Part shown: piece after piece, positions 1 through 6,283 of the stretch
Layout of the letters: the number at the start of each line of letters is the position of its first letter
Position numbering within the stretch: the first letter of the stretch is position 1
Notes under the pieces: generated by a model
Told to the model about the DNA's origin: nothing
Database searches by the model: none
The model's input: the letters and a program-made list of their open reading frames with translations, nothing else
Source of the DNA: Salinisphaera sp. G21_0
Lineage (GTDB): Bacteria > Pseudomonadota > Gammaproteobacteria > Pseudomonadales > Endozoicomonadaceae
Direction: 5' to 3'
NCBI RefSeq assembly: GCF_017744115.1
Contig: NZ_JAGHQW010000052.1
Span: forward strand, 1-38,512
DNA: 38,512 bases
Translations under genes and position numbers: made by a program

Positions 1-2
1 TC

Positions 3-110
3 AACTTTGCTGTAAATCTGATAGCTGGCCTCATAGCCTATACCAGACAACCCAGAAAGCCTCATATTGATGTTTCTGTACTAACAGAAGGTGTACCCAT
101 GGCTTTCTGA
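3..110 (+). pseudogene. 3' end of an IS982-type transposase (remnant)
   Basis: An open frame enters from the left edge and ends with TGA at 108-110. The last 35 residues include NLIAGLIAYTRQPRKPHID, which resembles the extreme C-terminus of IS982-family transposases (a hydrophobic 'NLxAGLIAY' helix followed by a short basic tail). Only the tail is in the window, so the DDE core cannot be checked. The reading continues in the same frame straight into the four-helix-bundle fragment after the stop. Family assignment rests on recognition of a short segment and is tentative. Confidence 0.45.
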
Positions 111-293
111 GCGTCGAACTCACGTTACTTACGCTTTCTGTATATTGCCAGAGGTTCACTTCGTGAATTGGAAACCCAGCGTATTATCTTAGGTGAGCTG
201 GTTTTTCATCCATCTGGAACCATATCAGCGAAAGTCGATACGCTATTCAGAATGCTGTCAGGCTTAATCAGCGCCATCAAAAATACAAGATAA
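111..293 (+). pseudogene. C-terminal fragment of a four-helix-bundle (S23-type) protein
   Basis: The frame contains YIARGSLRELETQRI followed by a second helix ending in LSGLISAIKNTR and a TAA at 291-293. 'ARGSLxELETQ' is the hallmark of the small four-helix-bundle proteins first seen in 23S rRNA intervening sequences (TIGR02436 type). About half of the roughly 120-residue family length is present. The N-terminal helices and a start codon are missing, and the piece begins directly after the transposase stop codon. This fits truncation by the IS remnant. The fragment is not expected to be functional. Confidence 0.7.
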
Positions 294-345
294 CCATTCC
301 CGGGAAACATGACCTCCACAGGAAAAACTGTTTCCAATTCCCAGC

Positions 346-552
346 TCAAAACTCCCAGGGACTGAACAGTTTTGCCCCTGACTGTTCAAAGTCCCTGATG
401 TTCCTGGTAACAACGGTCATTTGATGCATGATAGCGGTGGCGGCAATCATTGCGTCCCGCTCAGACTTCGGGCTTGGGATATGCAGCCGGTCATAGGTCA
501 GGGCAATCGGGGTACCCAGTACCAAAATGCGCCTCTCAAAGGCGGGAAGCAT
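346..552 (-). pseudogene. C-terminal half of a VapC/FitB-type PIN-domain toxin
   Basis: The 68-residue frame begins LPAFERRIL and contains SERDAMIAATAIMHQMTVVTRN followed by DFEQSGAKLFSPWEF. This is the second half of FitB-like VapC ribonucleases, including the conserved 'ERDAMIAATA' acidic position and the terminal 'NPWE'-like motif. The first PIN strand with its catalytic Asp (normally near residue 5) and roughly 70 N-terminal residues are absent. A TGA lies immediately upstream of the ATG. No antitoxin gene is next to it; the ManC fragment abuts at about 551. It is a toxin remnant that should lack activity. Confidence 0.75.
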
Positions 553-700
553 TCATCAGTCCACTTATATTCCTGTTGGAGCGGTGCATCGACTGGAGAA
601 CCCGGGGAAATTTGACCTTGAATTGATCGAAGTGCAAAGTGGCGGGTATCTTGGTGAAGATGATATTGTACGTTTTGAGGATACCTGCGGAAGAGTTTGA
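551..700 (+). pseudogene. C-terminal fragment of ManC/AlgA-type mannose-1-phosphate guanylyltransferase / mannose-6-phosphate isomerase
   Basis: A reading frame from about 551 to the TGA at 698-700 gives [19 protein letters not shown], then [20 protein letters not shown] and EDTCGRV. This is the highly conserved cupin (type II phosphomannose isomerase) end of the bifunctional GDP-mannose-forming enzymes ManC/AlgA/XanB. The family is about 480 residues long and only the last 49 are present. The nucleotidyltransferase domain is gone and no start is available. The left end coincides with the VapC fragment, so this is the fourth gene end joined within 700 bp. Confidence 0.75.
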
Positions 701-753
701 GGTGATTTCATTGCATGAGTAACCCTCAGCTTAGTCATTGCCCTTAATGGTGG

Positions 754-1188
754 TCAGGGTTTGAAATCGGCATCGACCACCTCTTCAAATCGCCATGGGC
801 ACTGGTTCGGAAATGATGAGGCTGGTATCCCGGTTTCATCATGAGCATCTTCCACTGCATCTCCGTAGGCGAGAGGCAACATTTCAGGAATTTTTGATTT
901 CAGGCCGGGGTTAGCCCTTAACAGTCGGCGTATCTGTTTTCTCTGTTCTTTGGTGGTGCTTTCCCAGCTATGGCCGGTGTGTCGTTTGTCTGGTTGGTAT
1001 TGCCATTTCAGCAGGTGCATCAGCAGTACTGTCAGGCGGGATTGCAGTGCCCGGTAGTCACTTCGGCCCATGCCCTCGATTTCCTCAAGAATGTTATGAA
1101 GATCCAGTTCGGCTATCCGGCCACTGCGTATCAGTTCTGCCTGTTGCTGAGTCCAGCTGTAAAAGTCTGTCTGGTATAAATCCTTCAT
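754..1188 (-). CDS. DUF29 family protein
   Basis: The product is 144 residues. It begins MKDLYQTDFYSWTQQQAELI and contains the DUF29 signature in which 'LDxxNILEEIEGMG' is followed by 'LxSRLxVLLMHLLKWQ' and a C-terminal FPNQCPWRFEEVVDADF segment. DUF29 proteins are small, mostly helical proteins of unknown function, usually present in several copies in cyanobacteria and environmental proteobacteria. The start at 1188 was chosen over an upstream ATG at 1320 because the reverse strand reads GGAGCCCACCCC just before ATG and because the family starts at this residue. It is divergent from cvpA, with about 150 bp between the two starts. No function can be assigned. Confidence 0.8.
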   Translation of the reverse strand: MKDLYQTDFYSWTQQQAELIRSGRIAELDLHNILEEIEGMGRSDYRALQSRLTVLLMHLLKWQYQPDKRHTGHSWESTTKEQRKQIRRLLRANPGLKSKIPEMLPLAYGDAVEDAHDETGIPASSFPNQCPWRFEEVVDADFKP

Positions 1189-1341
1189 GGGGTGGGCTCC
1201 ATTTTTTCTTGCAACTGGCTGCTGCGCTATCTTACTGTTGTTAAAGAAAGTATTTGCTCTGTGATTGATTAGCTGCAGAATTGGCATATTTAGACATTTT
1301 CCAGCATAGCATGGTTCCATTATTTGTTAAGGAGTTGGGTA

Positions 1342-1836
1342 TTGACTTTCACCTGGATCGACTGGCTGATCGCCGGTATTGTTATCATCTCTGCGCTTAT
1401 CAGTTTAAAACGCGGTTTTTTTAAAGAGGTTCTCTCCCTGTTGACCTGGCTGGCCGCTATTTTTGTTGCCTGGTCGTTTGGTGGTGCCCTGTCAGAGCGA
1501 TTGACTGATTATATAGCCACTCCATCCGTTCGAGTAATGGCAGCCTGTGCCTTGCTGTTTGTGGCAACACTGATGGTGGGTGCGCTGGTTAATCGTATTA
1601 TTGCTGAACTGGTTCAGGTGACGGGGCTGTCGGGTACTGACCGTATTCTGGGCATGGCGTTTGGTGGTTTGCGAGGCTGTTTGCTGGTGACGATTCTCGT
1701 TGGCCTGCTGACGCTGGCTCCCCTGGAGCAGGATCAGGCCTGGCAGCAGTCGGTGCTTTTACCCCATTTTATGCTGCTGGCTGACTGGTCCAAGCAGACG
1801 GTTGTTGATGTTATGGGGCCGTTGATGCAAAGCTGA
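1342..1836 (+). CDS. cvpA: CvpA family inner-membrane protein
   Basis: The 164-residue protein has four predicted hydrophobic segments: about residues 6-24, 30-50, 65-85 and 100-122. It opens with the CvpA pattern WIDWLIAGIVIISALISLKR, where the family consensus is 'D(W/Y)..l.i...S.l.g..RGf..E'. CvpA is needed for colicin V production in E. coli and is involved in envelope homeostasis. It is typically encoded just before purF. The start is a TTG at 1342, preceded by AAGGAG at about 1329-1334; the longer frame from 1324 would place its start before the Shine-Dalgarno sequence. purF normally follows within a few hundred bases. Here 1.4 kb of repeats and a toxin-antitoxin pair intervene. Confidence 0.88.
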   Translation: MTFTWIDWLIAGIVIISALISLKRGFFKEVLSLLTWLAAIFVAWSFGGALSERLTDYIATPSVRVMAACALLFVATLMVGALVNRIIAELVQVTGLSGTDRILGMAFGGLRGCLLVTILVGLLTLAPLEQDQAWQQSVLLPHFMLLADWSKQTVVDVMGPLMQS

Positions 1837-1842
1837 CGCCAG

Positions 1843-2049
1843 GAGGCTGTCCGAGAATAGACTACCCTACGCGGCAACTGCTCCTGCGTTGCCCTGGCTC
1901 CTGCATCCATGCAGTCGTGCGGTTGCGATAAATTGGTCTAAAAATTCTTGCTTCTTCGTCAAATAGCCCCGCTATTCTCCTCAGAATCAGAAATTTTTAT
2001 CCTCAATTTCTCGCAATCCTCGCTACGGGCGCTATTCTCGGTCAGCCTC
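1843..2049. repeat. MITE-like palindromic element, copy A (with about 45 bp extra)
   Basis: The ends read GAGGCTGTCCGAGAATAG and, at the right, CTATTCTCGGTCAGCCTC, giving 18-bp terminal inverted repeats with one mismatch. Flanking tetramers are CCAG on the left and CTAG on the right. The interior contains arms TTGCGATAAATTG (1923-1935) and CAATTTCTCGCAA (2004-2016). It has the same interior as copy C near 17.7 kb, plus an extra stretch at about 1868-1915 rich in 'CTCCTGC'. There is no coding capacity, so any transposition would need a transposase supplied elsewhere. Confidence 0.85.
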
Positions 2050-2053
2050 CTAG

Positions 2054-2212
2054 GAGGCTGTCCGAGAATAGGCTGCCCTACTGCGGTGGCAGAAAATTGG
2101 TCTAAAAAGTCGGAAATTTTTAGCAAATAGAACCACTATTCACTAAAAATTCCGACTTTTTATCCTCAATTTTCTGCCATCCTCGCTACGGGCGCTATTC
2201 TCGGACAGCCTC
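2054..2212. repeat. MITE-like palindromic element, copy B (different arms)
   Basis: This copy is head-to-tail with copy A across a single CTAG (2050-2053). The terminal inverted repeats GAGGCTGTCCGAGAATAG / CTATTCTCGGACAGCCTC are perfect. Arms TGGCAGAAAATTG (2087-2099) and CAATTTTCTGCCA (2167-2179) are exact reverse complements, although they differ from those of copies A and C at several positions. The inner stem is also long (TAAAAAGTCGGAAATTTTTAG against CTAAAAATTCCGACTTTTTA, one strand at about 2102-2122). The right end runs into the vapC gene and supplies its stop codon. Confidence 0.85.
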
Positions 2213-2611
2213 CTGGCTGATGGTTTTTACATGAGAATAAGTCAGTATCTTCTCATCGGCAGTGACCAGTGGTGCGGCTAATGATCTGGATAGCGCGACA
2301 ATAATCCGGTCTGCCGGGTCTTTATGGAACTGGCCAGGTAATCGAGTGGATTCAATGGCCACCTTATTGCTTAAGGGTTCGAAATGCAGTGAATCCACTT
2401 GCTGCGCAAATCCCAGCCAGGAGTCCAGATCCATGGTCAGATTCAGACGACCTCTGTTGACCAGCATGGCGATCTCCCAGCTGGTGATGGTGGATACTAT
2501 CAGGCAACCGTTGTTTTTCTGTTCCTGTTCAATGGCATTGCGTGCGGCTGTACTGAGTTTATGGCAGCCGGACAGCCACCAGATCAGGATATGGGTGTCA
2601 AGGACAATCAA
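2195..2611 (-). CDS. VapC-type PIN-domain toxin (ribonuclease)
   Basis: The product is 138 residues, the usual length for VapC. The PIN acidic residues are visible: D5 in VLDTHILIWW, E46 in TSWEIAMLV, D98/D101 in KDPADRIIVAL and D119 in LVTADEKIL. VapC toxins cleave tRNA or rRNA in a metal-dependent manner and are neutralised by the partner antitoxin. The start is a TTG at 2611 that overlaps the antitoxin stop by four bases (TTGA), implying translational coupling. The last residues, EAVRE and the stop, are encoded by the terminal inverted repeat of the neighbouring MITE; relatives end near 'HVKTI(W)'. The native C-terminus has therefore been replaced, and it probably remains functional. Confidence 0.85.
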   Translation of the reverse strand: MIVLDTHILIWWLSGCHKLSTAARNAIEQEQKNNGCLIVSTITSWEIAMLVNRGRLNLTMDLDSWLGFAQQVDSLHFEPLSNKVAIESTRLPGQFHKDPADRIIVALSRSLAAPLVTADEKILTYSHVKTISQEAVRE

Positions 2612-2979
2612 TGGTTGGCCTCCCAGTCTTCATCGGCAACGGGGGCGGTTGGGTCATCATAGAAAAGTACCGATCCTTGCAGGGTTTCCATGGGTGTTTT
2701 TGATGCCCTGTTGCATGGCTCTGAGATTCCTGAATAAGAGCTGTCATTAACTTCGGCAAAGGTATCGGTAATGCTCTTATCGTAAGCTACCTTCCCCTTT
2801 AATAAACCATGCCCCTTGTTATCTCCAGCTGTTGTATAAGGCACCAGCCGCATGACCGGCTTTTTACGCTGGGTAATGATAATGTCGGCATTTTCTTCCA
2901 GAGCCAGGCGCACTAATTCCGAGAGCCTGGTTTTCGCTTCATGCATACCAACGGTTACCTGGTTTGATTCTTTCGTCAT
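2608..2979 (-). CDS. Phd/YefM-type antitoxin partner of VapC
   Basis: The first 50 residues match Phd-type antitoxins: VTVGMHEAKTRLSELVRLAL, then 'ENADIIITQRKKPVMRLVP', a DNA-binding and dimerisation fold. The total length of 123 residues is longer than the usual 75-90. The C-terminal toxin-binding tail seems to be present twice: LLKGKVAYDKSITDTFAE at about 59-76 and LQGSVLFYDDPTAPVADE at about 100-117. The gene precedes vapC with a four-base overlap. A perfect 14-bp palindrome 20 bp upstream is a likely autoregulatory operator. Confidence 0.82.
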   Translation of the reverse strand: MTKESNQVTVGMHEAKTRLSELVRLALEENADIIITQRKKPVMRLVPYTTAGDNKGHGLLKGKVAYDKSITDTFAEVNDSSYSGISEPCNRASKTPMETLQGSVLFYDDPTAPVADEDWEANH

Positions 2980-2998
2980 GGTGAGTGTTTCTAGCTAA

Positions 2999-3012
2999 TT
3001 AAACTAGTTTAA
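2999..3012. promoter_or_regulatory. Candidate Phd operator palindrome
   Basis: TTAAACTAGTTTAA is a perfect 14-bp inverted repeat centred 26 bp upstream of the antitoxin ATG (2979). Phd-family antitoxins repress their own operons by binding such short palindromes over the promoter. Assignment is by position and symmetry only. Confidence 0.5.
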
Positions 3013-3218
3013 ACATAGTTACTTGACCCGTATTGTGCAAAAACTTTTTCGCAGTTTGCTGATCTTAAGGTAAGTTGTGGTTTTCGTAATCCACTGATTT
3101 AGCGTATTATCTCAGGCTCTCCGTTATCAGGGATAAACGGGTTTAAAGTGATTGAACAGGCAATTTTAATCATTAGTTCCGATAACGATATTAGCTGATC
3201 AATCCTGAGGATGAGTGC

Positions 3219-4721
3219 ATGTGTGGAATTGTCGGTATTTCGGCAACGGTGAATGTTAACCAGCTGTTGTTCGATGCGCTGACTGTGCTGCAACACAGGG
3301 GGCAGGACGCTGCGGGGATGGTGACTCTTGATGAAGGTCGCTTTTTCCTGCGTAAAGATAACGGGCTGGTGAAGGATGTATTTCGTACCCGTCATATGAA
3401 GCGGCTTAATGGCTGCTCCGGCCTTGGGCATGTTCGATACCCGACGGCTGGCACTTCCAGTTCAGCAGAAGCCCAGCCATTTTATGTTAACTCGCCTTAT
3501 GGCATCGCTTTAGCCCATAACGGCAATCTGACCAATGCGGATGATATCAAACAGTCGTTGTTTGAAAGTGACCTCCGCCACATTAATACCCACTCCGACT
3601 CTGAAATCCTGCTGAATGTTTTTGCCCATGAACTGGCAAAAGAGGGTAAGCATAAACCGCTGGCAGAAGATATTTTTAACGCAGTAACCGGTGTTTACCA
3701 GCGCTGTGAAGGTGGCTTTGCTGTAGTGGCCCTGATTAATGGTCATGGCATGGTCGGTTTCCGGGACCCCCATGGCATTCGGCCGCTGGTCTATGGTAAG
3801 CGGGAAACCGGGAACGGTACTGAGTATATGCTGGCCTCAGAATCGGTGGCCCTTGATGCCCTCGACTTTGAGCTGGTGGGGGATGTTGCTCCGGGAGAAG
3901 CCATTTATATTGATGAGCAGCGTCAGCTCCATACTTTCCAGTGTGTGCCCGGTAAACTGACTCCCTGCATGTTTGAGTACGTGTATCTGGCCCGCCCGGA
4001 TTCCAGTCTGGATGGCATTTATGTCTACCAGTCCCGCCTGCGTATGGGGCAGACGCTGGCCAATAAAATCCTCCGGGAATGGCCTGATCATGATATTGAT
4101 GTGGTGATGCCCATTCCGGATACCAGCCGAAACTCTGCCCTGGAGATGGCAACCCGCCTGGGCCTGCCTTATCGGGAAGGTTTTGTTAAGAATCGTTATA
4201 TTGGCCGGACCTTTATCATGCCCGGCCAGGCCATTCGCAAGAAGTCTGTGCGGCAGAAGCTAAATGCCATTCATCAGGAGTTTGCCGGTAAGAATGTGCT
4301 GCTGGTGGATGATTCCATTGTCCGTGGCACCACCTGTGAGCAGATTATTGAGATGGCCAGGGATGCCGGGGCCAAAAAGGTGTATTTCTGTTCAGCGGCT
4401 CCTGCCATTCGTTATCCCAATGTCTACGGCATCGATATGCCGACCCGGGAAGAGCTGATTGCCCATGGTCGTACGGATCAGGAGGTTTGTGAACTGATCG
4501 GTGCCGATAAACTGATTTTCCAGGATCTGGATGATCTGAAGAAAGCGGTATCTTCTCTCAACCAGGCCATTGACGATTTCGATTGCTCCGTGTTTGATGG
4601 TCGTTATGTGGCCGGTAATATTGATGATGATTATCTGGAGCAGCTGGCTTCCAGCCGGAATGATGATAGTCGTCAGGCTGAGAGTGATATTATTGATCTT
4701 CATAACGAAGGGGATCTCTGA
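3219..4721 (+). CDS. purF: Amidophosphoribosyltransferase
   Basis: This enzyme catalyses the first step of de novo purine synthesis, converting PRPP and glutamine to 5-phosphoribosylamine. The 500-residue length is typical of the family. The N-terminal glutaminase has the nucleophile Cys directly after Met (MCGIVGI), with [10 protein letters not shown] and [11 protein letters not shown] downstream. The C-terminal phosphoribosyltransferase domain has the PRPP loop [13 protein letters not shown] at about 360-372. The start is fixed by the Cys2 requirement and a GAGGA sequence about 10 bases upstream. The gene belongs to the conserved cvpA-purF-metZ neighbourhood but is isolated here on both sides by accessory DNA. 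Confidence 0.97.
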   Translation: MCGIVGISATVNVNQLLFDALTVLQHRGQDAAGMVTLDEGRFFLRKDNGLVKDVFRTRHMKRLNGCSGLGHVRYPTAGTSSSAEAQPFYVNSPYGIALAHNGNLTNADDIKQSLFESDLRHINTHSDSEILLNVFAHELAKEGKHKPLAEDIFNAVTGVYQRCEGGFAVVALINGHGMVGFRDPHGIRPLVYGKRETGNGTEYMLASESVALDALDFELVGDVAPGEAIYIDEQRQLHTFQCVPGKLTPCMFEYVYLARPDSSLDGIYVYQSRLRMGQTLANKILREWPDHDIDVVMPIPDTSRNSALEMATRLGLPYREGFVKNRYIGRTFIMPGQAIRKKSVRQKLNAIHQEFAGKNVLLVDDSIVRGTTCEQIIEMARDAGAKKVYFCSAAPAIRYPNVYGIDMPTREELIAHGRTDQEVCELIGADKLIFQDLDDLKKAVSSLNQAIDDFDCSVFDGRYVAGNIDDDYLEQLASSRNDDSRQAESDIIDLHNEGDL

Positions 4722-4759
4722 CTTGTTATGCTTATCTCCCGGGGTTGTTCTAAAGCCTT

Positions 4760-4800
4760 GGAGGACTCGTTCCCATGCTCTGCGTGGGAATGCATAGTGC
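4760..4800. repeat. Short palindromic intergenic repeat (TTCCCATGCTCTGCGTGGGAA)
   Basis: The stem TTCCCATGC / GCGTGGGAA with a CTCT-type loop lies 40 bp after the purF stop. This hairpin unit is familiar as a dispersed intergenic repeat in several gammaproteobacteria and gives rise to spurious 'RTRSHALRGNA' reading frames. Only one copy is in the window, so its repetitive nature here rests on recognition rather than on direct comparison. Confidence 0.55.
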
Positions 4801-5025
4801 GTGGGATCAGCGGTGTATATCTTGCGGGTGAAAGACCCGCTATGGAAGAAGAACCAGTTTTACCGGCTGGGAACTTAACCTGCCGGATTTCGTGCGGTGG
4901 TTGTCTTGGTAACCAGGGCATACGGGTATTAGCGGATTCTATAAATAGCGTTACCCCACCCATTGTGTTGACAATAACGATCAGTTGAATCAACTCTATA
5001 TAAATGATTTTGGTAACTTCCATTT
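4801..5025. other. Non-coding stretch with a GAAA-capped hairpin; possible degraded group II intron RNA
   Basis: No credible gene is present. The most regular structure is GCGGGTGAAAGACCCGC at about 4827-4843, a six-base stem closed by a GNRA-like loop. The string 'TTGCGGGTGAAAG.CCC' recalls domain I of bacterial group II introns. No intron-encoded reverse transcriptase and no recognisable domain V were found. I treat this only as a possibility. Confidence 0.25.
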
Positions 5026-5938
5026 GCCAATTTTCCTAAATCTGCTTTTGCCATGATGCATCAAAAGTGTGATTCGCTGTTAGCATTCGATCTAGACGAA
5101 GTATGCTGTCATAATCTCGAAAAACTTTATCATGTCAAGGATGGTATTGTACCTTCTGACACAAGAATGAGGGAAGTTGTTGATCCTGCCGAGCATAAGA
5201 CATCCTTCAAGAAACTACTCAATATTGTTCAGCGTAATGGTGCCCTGAAAGGTTTTCAATTTAAATGCGGCAAGCTAAAAGACCATTATCTCCTTCCTGT
5301 TGATGGTACCGGTCTTTTTTATTCAGGAACCTGTCGTTGTAATGACTGTTGCATCATGAATGAAGGCAAAAAGAATGAAGCTTATTATCACAATATTATG
5401 GGTGGGTGTATTGTCCACCCAAACCAGAAAACGGTGCTTCCTTTAGCACCCGAAGCCATTTGCAAACAAGATGGCACGGGAAAAATGATTGTGAAAAAGC
5501 GGCTATGCGACGTTTTTTGGCTCAGGCAAAACACGTCCATCAGCAACTACATCTGGTCATTCTTCTTGACGGCTTATACGCTGATAACCCCACCGTTGCT
5601 CTGATCAAGAAGTATGGCTGGCACTATATTATCGTTGCAAAAGATGGTAACCATGAGTCGCTTATTGAGGCCATGAATGAGCTTTATGATCAGGGTGAAG
5701 TTAAGCACCATACCATCGTTGATAAAGAGAAAAATACAACTCATAGATTTCGTTATGCTAACAATGTAACCCTAAATTTCAAAAAGCTTTAAATAAACCA
5801 GCAAAGCCAACACGAAAGCGATTATGGAAAAAAATACCCAGTTTGTTTCTTACCTTGATGATTGATAGTTGGGATGCTTTGTTTAAAGCAATTGCGCACG
5901 GATCCAAAGCCCAGAAACTGGAATTTGATACTTCATAA
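5026..5938 (+). pseudogene. Broken IS4-superfamily-like transposase
   Basis: The first frame (5026 to about 5484) reads ANFPKSAFAMMHQKCDSLLAF, then SDTRMREVVDP, LPVDGTGLFYSGTC and IMGGCIVHPNQKTVLPLAPE. The second frame (to 5792) continues NDCEKAAMRRFLAQAKH, then VILLDGLYADNPTVALIKKY. Two DDE-type aspartates are evident (VDGTG and LLDGLYAD). The frame changes by -1 at about 5478-5485. It stops at 5790 after NNVTLNF, and a third frame (5795-5938) resumes with a typical basic C-terminus, LWKKIPSLFLTLMIDSWDAL and FDTS. The catalytic Glu region between them is missing, so an internal deletion as well as a frameshift is likely. The N-terminus is also absent. The family is recognised from memory; the exact IS group is uncertain. 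Confidence 0.7.
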
Positions 5939-6283
5939 CATTAAAAGATAGCCAAGGTTTCAGGGTTAGAGATAGAGGTTTTCCTCCAGCTAAAGTAGCT
6001 GAAGGCTTTCTTTTTCTGTGAATATTATGAGTGCTTCTATGTATCTGCTATAGAAATTGTCGTGTGTAATCATCGGGAGTGGCTGCCTCAAAACCCAGCG
6101 AATTAATTATGTCAAACGTGCAGGCAAGGTTCGCAGCTGAAAATATTGACAGTCTGGCCATGAAAACAACAGAACTGACTATTGAGGCGATTCGCAATAA
6201 GCCTATCCTGAGTGATGTACTGATTTAAAGAGGGATATAGCACTTAGCGAGTAATAGAAAAATCATATAGAAAGGGGTTAAAG
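5939..6283. other. Gap before the large effector-like gene; one doubtful 39-codon frame
   Basis: No established gene is seen. A frame at 6109-6228 (+) begins MSNVQARFAAENIDSLAMK and would encode 39 residues. It has no good ribosome binding site and no recognised family, and it may be a gene remnant. The 55 bases before 6284 are A/T rich and contain AAAGGGG, the ribosome binding site of the next gene. I could not identify a convincing promoter. Confidence 0.3.

Noticed and set aside
4728-4988. Frame of 86 codons after purF
   Set aside because: It is composed of the TTCCCATGCTCTGCGTGGGAA repeat and noncoding text, with no family resemblance and no start context.
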